In this document: one piece after another, positions 34,101-49,100 of the stretch
Numbering within the stretch: the stretch's first letter is position 1
How the letters are laid out: every line of letters begins with the position of its first letter
Made by a program: the position numbers and the translations under genes
Source of the DNA: Nilaparvata lugens
Lineage: Eukaryota; Arthropoda; Insecta; Hemiptera; Delphacidae
Direction: 5' to 3'
Assembly (NCBI RefSeq): GCF_014356525.2
Contig: NC_052506.1
Span: forward strand, 22,210,707-22,274,706
Length of the DNA stretch: 64,000 nucleotides
Notes under the pieces: model-generated
Databases searched by the model: none
Seen by the model: the letters and a program-made list of their open reading frames with translations, nothing else
What the model was told of the DNA's origin: nothing

Positions 34101-37100
34101 TCGTTTCCGATGCTCTTCCATCCTGTTTGAATGCTCAGAAGAGACTGAATACGAAATAAGAAGCAGTGAGTATAATATATAATAAGACAAAGTCTACACA
34201 TATATTCAATAGGTATGGATTGCTATGATTGCTAATTTGCTATGTTGTCAGTTCAATTTTTTTAGTTTTTGTTGTCAGCAAACAGCACTATTGTACAGAA
34301 ATCTATTAACCAACACAATAGTCTAGCTCTTTCAAGTAGTGATATTCGACATCTTATTTTAAAAAATATGAATGAATTTGCAACATAGTATTCAAAATAA
34401 TTTTTATAATATTGTTCTGCCGGTTCTTGGAATAATTGGTGTTCTTTCAGCTCATGTTATATTCTGGAGGCAAATACAATACTTATTCTATATGCTGTGT
34501 ATATACAATAATTAATTATAAAATCATAAAAATAAGTTCAAGAAAATTGAGCACAGCTATCGAACTCGTTCGTCAGAAGCAATAGGAATCCAAGTTCCAA
34601 GGCTAGTCAAAACTCATTCCATTACAAATACTTATATGTCACACACTCTGAATAGAAATCTGCCTAAAATCTACTTAATACCAATGGTAAATCCAAATAT
34701 ATTTATTAAAAAAATGGTTAATGATTGGTTAAAGAAAATTGGGAGAACGAATATAGAAGAGATAATTCATTCATTGTATAGATTAAGCAAATGTCGTGTA
34801 ATGATGGTCCAAGTTTAACTCTAAATCTTTACATCTTTTATACTTATCTTTTCCGATGTTAATATCTGGTTTACCCAAGAATCTGATGTAAGTACGAGGA
34901 CAATCCAACGTTAGCCAATTATCATCAATACCCTCTTCCACACACAGGCTTTGCCTTTGTGGAGAGTTTATCAAAAAATTAATGTTGTATTTTTTGTTAC
35001 TACGATATATTGCAGTTAGATTTAGTTATTACGATTAATTATTTAATTTCAACTGTGAATTTCATTTATGTGATTATTTGTTTGCAAAAGATGTAACGTT
35101 ATTGTATGATTTGAATTTCTGAACCCTGTTATCATGGATAATAAAAGCCAATTTGATTTGAATCAATGTACTGTATATATACTGTAATTTAATAAAAAAA
35201 GAATTGAAATTCCATTTTTCAAACAAACAAACAATAACGTTCTTTGAATGATTATAGAACAATTAAAAATTTAAAGCTCTATACATTTCGGGACTTTTTT
35301 CTATCCCGTCTTCAGGTACAAATTCGAAATAAATAAACATCAGTATTGACTAATTGAAAATTATTAAAATAATGTTCATTGATTTCTTGATTATAGAAAC
35401 ATAATATAAGGTTTCCAATGTTATAATGTTTATATAATTTTAAACAAGTCAACACATATGTCCATTTATTTTGAATTTTCACCGGAAGATGGGATTAAGT
35501 CCTCAAATGTAAAGTGCTTTCATTTGATTTTATAATAAATGGTTTAATTTAATTGGTTTTATGATATTAGAGTTTTATTGCATTTTAATAAGAAGTAAAA
35601 GGTCTTTTTGAAAAAGCTGTACTAAATCCTCTTCATATTTGTATTATATCAATATTAGTTACTAACCGATTAATTTATTTATTACTGCCCATGAATAATT
35701 GATCCCTTCAATAATTGTGATTTTTATAATAATTGCTGACATCTGGTATTACAAAAAACTTTGAAAATTTGAAATCAGAACTTTCCTATCACGATTAATG
35801 GCCAAGTTGCCCAAGCCGCGAAAATTGCTGAGTACAAATTGACGTCGCTGGACAGTGAAACGCTGTCGATACGCACAAGTGTGCACTAAACTGAAATTGG
35901 CTGCCAGCAGAGAGTCGCTCCACTCGTAAAAACGCGACTGGCTTGCGTCACAAATGTGCATCGAGCCTAAGTCGTTGCGTCTGGACGTTAAAACGGATGG
36001 GTCTTCAAGCTTAAGTCGTCAAACTTAAAATGTATCGGCCGGGAATCTTTTTCAATCAAACCGTCCGTCTTTTGCCTATCCACCAAAACCTAAATCGCGT
36101 AAAATGAAGATAGAGAAGTTGTGATTACAGATTCGGATTCAGCGCCCTGAAATTAATAAAATGCCTCGCGAGTACTTGAAAATAAGCAAGTTTTTTTATC
36201 GATTGTATATAACGCCATTTAACTCTTTTTTCCTTTCTTGATTCTCATGATATATTAAGATGTACTATATTGTTGATAAGAATACTTAATAAAAACTCTA
36301 ATAAAACTCTTAATAAAACTCTAATATTGTTGATAAGAAAAAAAAATACTATCTACAAAATTTCAATCCATTTACAATCACTGTGTCTCGAGATATGACA
36401 TGTAAACAATGCCATTTAGCGATTAACATTAATATTTTGGTCATTATGTTGTTAAATATAGCATTATCCAATTGAATCAGCGAAAAAATACGATATACTT
36501 ATTACTCATATACCGGATATATGTCAACCGTATACAATTCAGACTCAATGAACCATATCACAATTCACATTGAAGTGACACATAACGTCTAGCTACTTTG
36601 GACTGTTGTAAAAATTAGAATTGAAACCGTTTTGGGCCTAAGTTAGCCTATGGTACTTTTCTGTAAGTTTTATAATTCTGAATGATAAATAAATTCTGAT
36701 TGAATAAATAAACATATCAAGAACTGAACTTGTGAGCAGAAAAATAGGAAAATGGACGACATAAGACGAATGCTTGTGGACGAAATTTTACATCAGTCTT
36801 TTGCTTGAACCAAACGATCCGTGTTTTGCTTGAGCAAAAGTCTGATGGTAAACTTGAGCGTCTGGACCCGGCTTAACAAACACATTCGGTTTCGACTACA
36901 TTTGACTGTAAAAAAATGTTTGCGTTGGATCCCTCACAATTTGTCTATCGCTAAAAAAAGGCTTGTGACGATTGGTCAAAAGAAATGCTCATAAAATACT
37001 ACCGCGGTGCTTCTAAACACGTCTATGGCATCATTACAGGATAAATCGTGGATTTATGCATATTAGCCCGAAAATAAACTGCAGTCGACTGCAGTATGGG

Positions 37101-40100
37101 TGTTATTTTTTCAGAATAAATAATTCCAATTCCAACACAAAGTTTTGAATATTTGTTTATGTGTTGTTACAGTTGAAAGACGACTCGGACCTAGCACAAC
37201 TGAAACCTAGCGGCTGGGAGCCGTGGCAGCGCGTCTCGCCGCACCACTGGTCGGCTGTGCTGGCTCTGCACAACAGCAGTCACCTGCACCACGTGGCCAG
37301 CTCACCCACCTACGTCACACTGCTGCCCGCCATTCGGTTGGCGACTGTCGTCACGCCGCAGCGCGCACAACACCTGCGCAACCCCTTCGAGAAGCAGCTG
37401 CCGCCACTGCAGTGGCAGTCGCTAGCACTGGGTACGCCTTCATCGAGTGTATTCATCACTTATTTCTCAGTAAATTCAATCGTATAATGATTTAACTTAA
37501 TGGTTAGTTCTTTCAAGTATTTTGAAAGGACTACTTGAAACGTGAATTAGATAGAATTACTAGTACTCTTTTTTGAGGCGTTTTCAGACGATTTTACAGC
37601 TTCCGGTAGGCAGGAAGCTCTTCGATCGGCTGATTGGGTTGACACCTGACAAAACGCCTGAAAAAAGCTCATATGTTCTGGTCCTAATTCACTCAAGTGA
37701 GAGAGATAATTTACAAAATGTCTCAGTTCATTCAATCTTATTATGGTTTGTTAGTTGTATAGTTGTTATATTCCGGTTTATTGTGAAGTATTTTGATAGG
37801 GCTACTTGAAACAAAAATATAACAAAAATGGTACTAGTAATTCTTTCCGATTCCGTTTTTATTTATCCATTCAAATTCCAACGGTACACACCACTTTTAC
37901 AATTAATGAATATTCAACAGAAAAATTAGATGCAATAATATGAATACAAATTATCAAAAATGAAAATATTATCAAAATTGAAAATATGTAGGCTTTTATA
38001 AAAAAAATGAAACAGAAAACAAGTAGATAACAAGAACATAGTTAATAGAAGTAGACTTAACAAGATATAGACATAACAAAAGTAGAAAAATAAAATCAAC
38101 AACAAAACAAAAACCAAGAGAAGGAACATTACACACCCACACAGAGAACAGTCCTCCTGAACAGCCCTCATGGGTTGTTTATTTTTATTTATTTATTGTT
38201 TTTCAATCGTTCTGAATTCAAGTACAAAATTTTGAACGAAAAGTTCAAGAATTTGGAATGAAAAGTGAGAAAACAGGGCTCGCTTGTTTTTCCTCTCCAA
38301 ATATAATTTTTAATTTTATGAATTAAAATGAAAAGGTATAATTTTGTAATAATAATTATTGTATCTGATAATGATCAATTGTACAAATAAAAAATAATAA
38401 ATAAATAAAAGATGGAAATAGATGGAACATTTTATTGCAACGACTTCTGAGTTCTTCAAAAGCAACAAATTCATAAAAATGATACATTATGACATCAGAA
38501 TATAGTACAATATGGATATTAATCAATCAGTTCCTATATCTTGATTTATCTAATTATGATATTGCATTTGTTCAAATGCTAGTAAGTATATTATATTCAT
38601 AAAAATAAAATAAAATCAATATCAATATTATCAATGAATATAATTTTCAAAAATCTGTGAATAAACAGCAATCTAGATGCTTTTGAAATTCATATTCTCC
38701 GCCTACTTAAAGGTGAAAGTGAATGAGAAATCGAAGCACGTTTAAAGCCATGTTAAGCTTTTACTGATAAAATATTATGCTTATTCAGCTAAATTCCCAC
38801 GTATTATCAGAGTATGAGTCCGGTACAGACATGACATGTTTTGTTCACCTATTATTTTGTATTTTGCTTTTTACTGCAGTGTTACATAGCGATAGTAGCA
38901 TCATTCATGCTATGTGTCAAAATATTCTAAAATGAATTTATTTTCTAATAATCCATTTTCTGTTTCAGCCCTGGATCCCCTGGACTCGCTGACCGGCGCG
39001 GGTCCCGCCCAAATGCCGTCGAAAACAAGTCCAAGCCCGCTGTTGCCCAGTTCTCCAATGGAGCTCTTCCTCGCCATGCTCCTATGTCTCACCAGTATTA
39101 TGGTCGTATCCTACACAGTGCTTGTCTTGTACAGGTTAGTAAAATTGGCTCACTCAAATTTCATCTTAGTGTTAAAATAATGTGTTCTTGAAAGAATATA
39201 GTCCAGTATCTATCTAACGTTTTACCAGATTATTTTTAGTGTATTTTGTTATCTATTTTATTGTTATTTTGTATCTAATATTAGAATATTATATTACTGA
39301 TCTATTTCTCAAAAAGTGTCTCATCGACTACTGATTTGTCGACCCAAATACCGAAAAATTATTGTTTGTTGAATAAAGACATGAATTTGAGAAACTATAA
39401 CGTAATTCAACAGAACTGAGCACAAATGATAAATTCAAAATTCATGTAACCTGAAATTTAGTTGGCCTTTAATAGGCTTTATTTAGTAAGATTCACTTAA
39501 AGCAGTCAGCATTGTTTGAATGGGAAGCGTTAATGTTATGTGTAAGGAATGCTGACAGTTCAAAGTGAATTACACTACTTAGAGTAGACATAAAAAGTGG
39601 CATACAGAGTAAAAACTGTACTACCACGTCTATCTACTAACTGGAACAACCAAGAATTAGAGTTGAAACGCTTATTTCCTCTTAGGTTTCTCCCAAACTG
39701 TCCTTTAAGCCGTGTCCTTTAGGTAGCCCTTCTTAAAGGGCGTGGGGTCCCAATCGACCGAATCCCAAACGACCGAAAGTGATAGGATTCCCATCCAGCT
39801 TAAAAATTCATTTTCCCATTTGGTCGAACGCTTTCGGTCATTTGCTATAAACTGGATAAATTTTCGGTCGTTTGGGAATCCTATCACTTTCGGTCGTTTG
39901 GAAAACCTATCACTTTCGGTCAGTTGGCACTCTCAACACTTAAGGCTCCATGCGACAAACAACGTTTTCTGTTGATTGGGAAAATTCTTGAAAGTTTTCG
40001 GTCATTTGGGATTCGGCTGAATGAGAAAGTTTCAGTTTCAATATTTCATTAATTCTGGCGAATGGGAAAAAGTAGTTTTCGGCTGTTTGGGAAAATATAG

Positions 40101-43100
40101 CGTTTTGGTCGTTTGGGATTCGGTCAATTGGCATGCTACCCTCAAAGGGATAAAAGACGAAATTTTAGTTGTCGCCAGGCTAGTGGATGACTACAAATTA
40201 ATAGTTACAGAAGCTTTTTAGAATTTATGATCAGAAACATTATTTAGCTCTCCACATTGCTAAGTAGCTCTCTTTAGTGTGAGCTGAGAAAGCTTTCTCC
40301 AGTTGAGTTATAATAACAACAACCAAACACTGAGTTTGTAGACCGGTTTGCTAAACAAACTCATATTTCACACGATATTAATATTATCCTTATTACATAT
40401 CAATGTATAAGTCTCTTAGATTGTGGGTTTTTCAATTTCTAGTGTGTATACTTGAATTGTTGTGCTTCAGATGCATCTGTTCGCGTAACTATGCCGAATG
40501 GCGCTCCAGTTGGTCGCCATCAGAGGGAGTCGGCGAAGAGGGTGCGGGGACGGAGGATGTGGTCCTGGAAGCGGTACCACTGGTGCTCAGCGACAGCAGC
40601 GGTCCACAACAGCAGGTAGAGTGGACAACTGCCACATCTTGCCTTCTAGCTTCATTTCAATTTGAAATGTTTTCAGTTTCATTCAGATACAACAGAATTA
40701 TAATAGACAGGGTCGTCCACTCTATAAGTATCACGTGTGGTTCAAGTGATCATAATCTATTGCAGGTATCATTGCAATTCACTCAATAATGTTATAAGAT
40801 TATCGTTCTCGTTTCGATACAATTGACTTGGCTCACGACAAAAGCCTACTGGCAGTCGGTTTTCGGAACGCTTTTGAGAGTTGCCACTTAAGCCATCTAT
40901 TCTTAATGTCAAACTCATTCATTTTCTACAACAATATGGAAGCACACATTTTCTTCAAATTTGATTTCCATTATCGATTTATTTCTAAGGAATTGATAGA
41001 ATGATTTTATACTATATCTACTATTAATTATTGTAACATGAATATTAACTTTGGCAATAAAACATTATAAATATTATCAACACAGGAAACCCCATAAATT
41101 GCTCCCCAATCAAGATAATTGCAATAAACACAATACTAAGAAATTGAATCGATTGTCACAAAAACATTAATGTAAGGAAAACACTACTCCATATTAGTGA
41201 AAAGAAAGATTGTGATAAACTAGGTATACTAAGATACTATACACTAGATGACTGAAGTATGACAGTCGTAAGGCCCATTGACGGTATAAATGATTTATTC
41301 AGGCGAGGTGGAACTTCCGTCAGAAACTCCCCACCAAAAAAGCCATACCATACAAATATTATTATTAGTATTATACACAAGATGAGAAACTAAGCTAAGA
41401 GAAGGTAATAATTAGAGAACCAATAAACTGTTAATAAGAATCTAGAACTACGAATGAGATGAATGATAGAGCTAAGAATGAAAAGCAGTTACTTTTGATA
41501 TGTGAGTTGCTGAGGTCGAGTGTAGGAGTCTACATTGGGTGAAGCTGCCCACATGCTTTCTTGAACTGACTGGGAATGGAAAAGGTCCAGTTGAAAGCTA
41601 TGATAATTTGAAAATTCATCATGCGGTTGATTGGAGAATTAAAGTGTCTATTGGAGTTGCATTGGGGAAAAGAAATCTGAACCGGGATGCAGTGAAATTG
41701 AAGACTATCGTACGATTGGGAGAGAATCAAATCAACAGGTTTTCCAAAACTGTGTGTTTGATTGTTGAATATTGTGTGTGTTTGGTGTGGTAGGTGGAGT
41801 GCGTGGCAAGCGACGGCATTGGGCTGGTGGTGAGTGTGTGCTTGGCGGGCGAAGTGCGCTGCTGGGATGCGGCCACCGGTGAACTGCTGCAAACTGTGAG
41901 GAGGACCAACCACTTCCGGGGGGGCCACGCAGATGACCTGGAGGAGGAGGCTGAGGCTGAGTGTGCCAGGTCAGTGTGCACTACCACAATCCTAACACTG
42001 GAAATAGATCAGAGTTCTTTATTCATGTATATTACAATATATTCTGGCTTATACACTAATTTACATTGAAAGACAGTATAGCTAATTATCCAACGAATTT
42101 TATCAAGTATGAAGAATTATCAATCACAATGAAGATTGAATGCAATTTGAATATCGATAATATAATATTGTAATGTCACTGCATAAATCCGTGAAATTTC
42201 AACAAATATTTGTCGGCTCTCTGAAAAGGAATATTTTTAGTCACAAATTATTCCATTACCTGTAATATTTTTGAGACATATTTTGTGTACAACTTTCCTT
42301 CTATGTAACTTATTTATGATATTCAACAGTTTTTTTTGTGAAAATGCTGTGTTGAATAAATATATTATCTTATCTTATTATCACCTAAAATGTTGTAACT
42401 CAAAAAATACATTGTTACATTGTAATTTTTAAAATATGAAACAATAGTTCACAAACATAATGTCGTACTGTGTTGCAGAAATCAAAACATGGAATCCGAC
42501 GATGACCACTTGTACCAGGAATTGGCTGCGGTGACAATGAGCCACCACAACCACAACTCGTCATCCATGGTGGTGCGCAACCGACACCACAAGGCTCACC
42601 ACTGGGATCTGCCCGATCTCACCTCAACCATCAACACCAACTTCACTGCTTTCACCCACAACCAAACAAACTATGGTTCCAACTTCAGTGAAGCTGGTTT
42701 AGTGCGGTCAACCTCTGTTGGCTCCAATTATAGTGAAAGTGATTTAGTGCGGTCAACCTCTGTTGGCTCCAACTATAGTGATGGTGGTGGGGGAAGTGGG
42801 GAAGCTGGGACATCAAGTGTTGAAGATAGGACATTGTCAGCTGGTGACCAAACCATCAATGATAAACGGGGTGTGGGCGGGAAAAGTGAAGTGGTGGGGG
42901 CAAGTAGGCGGGGCTTCGACTTTGGACCGCTTGTCAGAAGTGCGTACGAGGACTTTGAGAGAGACAGAGAGCGGCGCAAGGAAGTGGGAGGAGATGAGTG
43001 TAAGTGTGGCGCGAAGGCCAAGTGCGGGAGGAGAACGTTGGGTGGTAGGAGTGGGGTTAAAGTAATGGGGGGAAAGAGTGAAGTCAGGAGGGGTAAGGAG

Positions 43101-46100
43101 GAGGAAGAGTTGGAGAACTCGCCGATTTGGTGCATCGACTGTCAGGATAGCTTGGTGGTGGTCGGATGTGCCGACGGGCGGATGGAGTTTTGGTGTGCTA
43201 ACACCGGTCAACTCAAGGTCAGTGACAATCAAAAATATCCAGCTTTACAAATTCTAAAATGTATTTTCACATTACGCTGAAATACGTCTTCGGAAGACGT
43301 AGCCATCCTATCTCCCAACATTGAAAACTGACTTACGCTACGCTGCTGTGAACGCTGATGTAGCTTTCAATGTTGCTAGATAGGACGGCTTCATCTTCCA
43401 AAGACGTATTTCAGCTTAGCGTAGCATGATATGAAAAACCTTAAATTTTGTTCTAAATTTATTCAGTTCAAATTTCAAATTTTTCAAATTCAAATTTTAT
43501 TTATTCAAACTCACAATATTCACATTCAGAATCAATAAGAAAAACAAAACACTCAGCTCAGTAAGATAAAAAATAATTAATGGAAGATTAATAAAATAAA
43601 TACTGGTATGTTTTATTAGATATACGGTAAATTTGTGAATCGGAATAAAAAATACTACCTGCTGGAAGTATACAATACTCCACGTTTGCAAGCAGGAATG
43701 AATATCACTTCAACTAATTTTAAATGCATGAATAAAAGGAGAAAGAAAAAGAAAAGAGAAAGAAAAGACTAGCAACCATTCACTCTCACATTCACACACC
43801 TTGCACACTTTCCAAAAACAGCTCATTTTACTAATGCTTATTGCCAGCCACCAAAATTACATTTTAACTACGAAATAACATTGAATAAGGATTCTAAATG
43901 GTCAGGCATAAGACCTCTGAGCCATCTAAGAATTCTTTTTTTGAAAACAAGTTGATTTTGAAGCCTCTTGATTTCAATTGGGATGTTATTAAAAAATTTG
44001 GGGCCAAGAAATTAAAACGATTTCTGGAAACAAGTGGTATACGATTTGGGAAGTCTCAGTAAATCAGCTGTCACTCTCCTAGTTTGATAGCTGGGAACAT
44101 CCCTAGCAACGTATGACCACCGTTTCCAGACATTACAAAGAACATATACAGGACCTTGAACACATACATATATCTAAGAGGCAAACATCCAAGGCACTGA
44201 AATAGAGGAAAAGAATGTTCATATCTACCCTTTCTATTTATAACACGGACTATCGATTTCTGCACCGTTATCAATGGCTTCAAGTGACAAATATAGGTGG
44301 AGCCCCAACAATTAATACCATAACTTATTTTTGGATCAACAAATGCAAAATACAACTGCCTAAGAACATTTAAAGGGAGAAATTTATTCAAGAAATAGAA
44401 TTTTCGCAGGACGAGTAACAGATAGTTTTTTATGATAGATATATGCTGAGACCAGTTAAGCTTTTCATCAACAATCACACCTAAATATTTAATGGCATTG
44501 GTCTGACCAACGACCTCACAGTCACAGTCATTCCGATCACAGGCACCATGAAACTTCAGTGCAGAAGGCAGTGTCCATGGTGTTGTTAATGTGAACAATA
44601 TATATTTTGTTTTTGTAAGATTGAGCTGTATTCTATTGTGCCTGAACCAAAGCAATAGCTTATCCAAATCATCCTGCATCATTCTCTCTAAGTTGGGGCC
44701 ATCCAGTCCACAATATGCCAAGGCAGTGTCATCTGCAAAGGACACAGGCATACCATTGAACTCACACGAATAGAGATCATTTATAAAGATGAGAAACAAG
44801 ATTGGTCCAAGGACGGAACCCTGTGGTACACCACAGTCCACTCCCTGAACCTCACTCTTCACTCTCCCAATAGATACATATTGCTGCCTGTCCTTCAAAT
44901 ATGAAGAGAACCAATCCAGAACCATGCCCCTGATACCAGCCTTAGATAATTTATTCAACAAGATTGAATGGTTAACCGTGTCAAATGCCTTTCTGATGTC
45001 CAAAAACAGTCCTGCAACACAGCGCGCTGGCCTGAAGTTGAAGCCACAGAAAACAACCGACATGAATCTTTCAAGAGCCATTTCAGTATTCATGCGTTCA
45101 CGAAAGCCAAACTGTTTATTATAGAAAAAGTTATATGAGTTGAGGAAATTGAGAAGTCTTCTTTTCACTATCTTTTCCAATATCTTTGAGAAGACAGACA
45201 GCAGAGATATAGGTCTATAATGTTCAACTTAAATCTAGAACCGGATTTGTAGATTGGCACCACTCTTGCTAGCTTCATCCCAGAAGGAAATATTCCTGTA
45301 GATAGACTGCAATTGAAAATATCAACTAGAATGGGAACAATGGTCAGAGCAACCTCCTTCAAAATTCTAGAAGATATAAGATCATCTCCAGAAGAAGTAC
45401 CATTTTTTAATTGTTTTATGTAAATTAACAGTTCATCATAGGTGACAGCTTCAAAAAACATAGACGCTTGATGGTTTCTTTCCTTGAAGGTGTTATGATA
45501 GTCATTTTCATTATCAGCTGCACCATAAGAAGTAGCTAAAACGTCTCTGCCAATGTTAACAAAAAAATCATTAAATAGATTTGCTATTGTTTTTGGATCC
45601 GTTACAATTTCATTCCTGTGTTCTATTTTCAATTCATCATGAGATCTAGTTTTTCTCGGATTTCCACACAGTTTATTTAGAACTAGCCATTTTTTCCGAG
45701 GGGGCATTTGATCTAATGTAGAATAATACTTTTGTTTTTGAATTTTAATCCAATTTTTTCTAGAATAAGTTTTTAAATTATTTTTTATCCTTAGGTTTTC
45801 TGGGTTAGCTTTCATTTTTTAAATAATTTATCGCGCGAGTGGATTGCTGCACATAGACCATCAGTTATCCATGGTTTAAGCTTCTTTAAATTTGTTGAAT
45901 TTATTTGAGATTCGACTCTCACTTTTGAACACGCAATGTAATTTTCAAAGACTTCAAGAAATTTATCAAATTTATAGTTGACATCATTACTGAATAAAAC
46001 ATCACCCCAATCATGGGACAGCAGGAATTATTCAGTTTATCAAAATCTATTTTATATTTATCTTGACAAGAGTTCCTTAAGTTATTCTCTAAGTTAGCTC

Positions 46101-49100
46101 GAATTGTCAATGAAACAGCTCTATGATCGCCAATTAAATCCTCAATAACTGCGCATTTTACAAAATGAGAAAAATTTCGAGATCTGATAATACGTGATCA
46201 ATGCAGGATGATGTGGTCTCAGTCACTCTGGTAGGTATATCTATTATTGATTCGAAGCCGTAATAGCTAAGTATTTCTAAATAATCATCAACTTTGTTAT
46301 CACCAGACCCCAAAATGTTGATATTGACGTCACCTATTATAACAGTGTCACAGGCAGAAGGAACGTTTAAAATAGAATCAAGACTAGTAAGAAATCTATC
46401 GCATTCAAAGCCATGCCATCGATAAAGCACAATGAGATTGAATTTGTAGTTTGATAAGGTGCAATGAAGATAAAGAATATCCGCACCCTCCACCCTACAT
46501 TCCGTCACACTGCAGTTGAAACCAACTAATTCAGTGGAATAATAAACAACCAAGCCAGTGGCTCTTGTGAAAGAAGAAACACTTGAACATGATTCATAGC
46601 CATCAATAAAATACTGTGACACCTGCTCATCTGTATCCAACCACACCTCAGTCAGTGCTATTATCGCTGGCCTCACTTTCCAGCAGTTAATATATGTAAC
46701 AAACTTATCAAAATTGCTGCTAATCCCTTGAATGTTTTGATGAAGGATCGTAAAATTATGACTTGATGAAATATGTGAATCATTAACTTCATGAACAGAG
46801 CTCAATAGAACACATATATTTTCATCCTCCATCATAATTGATAGGATATAATATACAAAATTTTATATTAATGACTAGGTGGCATATCAGGAATTGAAAA
46901 TCAGTATAGATTTCACATGGCTTCATTGGAACTTCATTCACACTCGCATACACACAATTAAAAAAAGAGATAGAAAAGAGCATAAATGGGAAGAAAACGA
47001 AAATGAAAGATAAAAAAGATAAGAAATAGAAAATAGAGAAATTGATTCTCCTCAACTAGCGTGTAGGAACCCACAATAAATTTAGATATATTAACATATC
47101 ATTCATATATTATCATAGTAATTCAACTCACTATAATTAATTACAGATTAAGAATATAAATTCAAATTAAAAATAATACACTATATGTAGTACTGAACAA
47201 AACTACTAGGAAGGACCTAAAATGACTAATTCGCATGGAGAAACATCACATAAAAAAACACGATACTGCTTTGATAACGTTGAGAACAATAATAATAAAA
47301 TTAAAAATTATAAGTTACACCATCTATCTAGTGATATCGTAATCCATTTGCCTATTTAATTATAATAAATTCATTTATAAGACCTACTTGTCTATTTATG
47401 ATATCATAAGATTCACCACTGAATATTGGCGTTAAAGTTTTCTTTCACCTGTAATCAGCACACAGACTAAGGTGTTGTGTTTAATTTATTATTAGAATAA
47501 AACTCAGTTGAAAAGTATTTTTGTCAATATACGACCGGAATGAGAGAATGACCAAAAAATGCAATGTATACATTTTATCTTTTAGAAAGGGATCGTGATA
47601 AGCATAATTATAAAATACTAGCCGTCAGGCTCGCTTCGCTCGCCATATCCGTCTAGCCAGGGGGCTCCGCCCCCTGGACCCCCGACTGGATTGTCCAAGA
47701 ATGAGATCAGCAGGCTCGCTTCGCTCGCCTGCATTTTTCATTTGAGCATTTTTATCATATGTTAGGACAATCCAGTCGGGGGTCCAGACTAAACGGCTGG
47801 CTAAACGGATATGGCGAGCGAAGCAAGCCTGACTGCTAGTAATATAATAATCCCAGGATTGAAGTAGCAGTGCCCAATCATTTTTTCCGCGATAAATGCA
47901 TTTAAATCTTCAACTTGATGCCAACCTAACAAAGTCAACTCAACTTAATGCCAACCTGACAAAATTATTAATTTAGTTGCCAGTTAACAACTGTTTCGAA
48001 GAGGTACTCTATCTAGATTATAGTTCTATAGTAACATATGATATGAAAATTTCAATTATAATCAAGAGATTGGGAGAAGAAGAATATACATGCTAAAAGA
48101 CGAACTTTAAACCCTTAAAAACAACCCTTAGAGTTAAAATATTGCCAAAAGATTTCTTAGTGCGCCTCTAAAGGGTCAACTTAACATACCTACCAAATTT
48201 TAACGTTTTTGGTCCGGTAGATTTTTAGTTATGCGAGTGAGTGAGTGAGTGAGTGAGTGAGTGAGTGAGTCAGTCAGTCAGTCAGTCAGTCAGTGAGTGA
48301 GTGCCATTTCGCTTTTATATATAAAATATATATTCAAAATCAATAATACCTAAAATAAAACTCTCATTTTATGAATAAAGTACTTAGAACAGCAACAACC
48401 TGAATTAGAGTTGAAGAAACAAATATACGAAAACCAATAAAAAAAGATTCCTTAACATTTCAATGAAAAAATAATGACAACAGAAACACCTCCCCCTCGA
48501 GGACTCAAAGCAACTATAGTTCAAACTACCGATTTACAAATATATGAACCAACATATCATAGTCTTAATGGAAGGAAAAATAAATAACTTCATAATGTTC
48601 TTACTCACAGTTTATCATTTTCAGTACACTCAAACAACTTTATCCTTGACTAAGCTTTTCCAAAGAAGCCTCTCGCACTATTTGCTTGGCTGGGGACGCA
48701 GCATCCTTCCTAACGAAAATTTTTCCACTCTTGACCCAAACAAATTCCAGTTTTCTCCTTTTCTTCAATTCCTTAGCCTTTCCAAGAAGCTGTTTGTTGT
48801 AAGGAGACAGATGATCGTTGATGTATATAGAAGATCCAGGGAGCCCCAAACCAAGATCGATTGCATTAATATTTTTTCTTTTTCGCCGCTTCAAGCCACG
48901 AAAACTTTACTCTTCTTGCAACAAATTTAACGATGATATTACTACCACCCCTAGCGTTTGGCACTCTATGAGCTATAGCAATGTCCTCCTGTTTAAATGA
49001 GACCCCGATCAACTTAGCAACAGCCCCCAATATTTCATAAATGTTTTCCTTTTCAGTTCGTGGTAAACCCCCATTTCTAAGTTTTCAATCCTCGACCTCT

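Larger units (their letters stand above)
33078..36875. mobile_element. Outer element with TAA target duplication
   Basis: The left end AGCCCGGTCCAGACGCTCAA and the right end, reverse-complemented AGCCGGGTCCAGACGCTCAA, are flanked by TAA on both sides. An inner TTTTGCTCAAGCAAAAGTC block is also mirrored. TAA duplication and TIR style fit the PIF/Harbinger superfamily, but no transposase is seen. The element is split by the inner one. Confidence 0.8.
32206..37172 (+). other. SCAP intron 11
   Basis: A 5 kb intron filled mainly by two nested inverted-repeat elements (33078-36875). A 3' fragment of a non-LTR reverse transcriptase gene lies inside the inner one (34561-34800). 32206-33077 holds no recognisable feature. 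Confidence 0.7.

Noticed and set aside
42773..43232. Long antisense frames opposite SCAP exon 16
   Set aside because: Low-complexity Pro/Ser/Leu antisense of a Gly/Ser-rich coding exon, with no recognisable domain.
48235..48303. CRISPR-like array
   Set aside because: Plain tetranucleotide microsatellite without spacers; the genome is eukaryotic.
48544..48930. 128-codon plus-strand frame in SCAP intron 16
   Set aside because: It is the antisense of the retrotransposon ORF1 C-terminal block.
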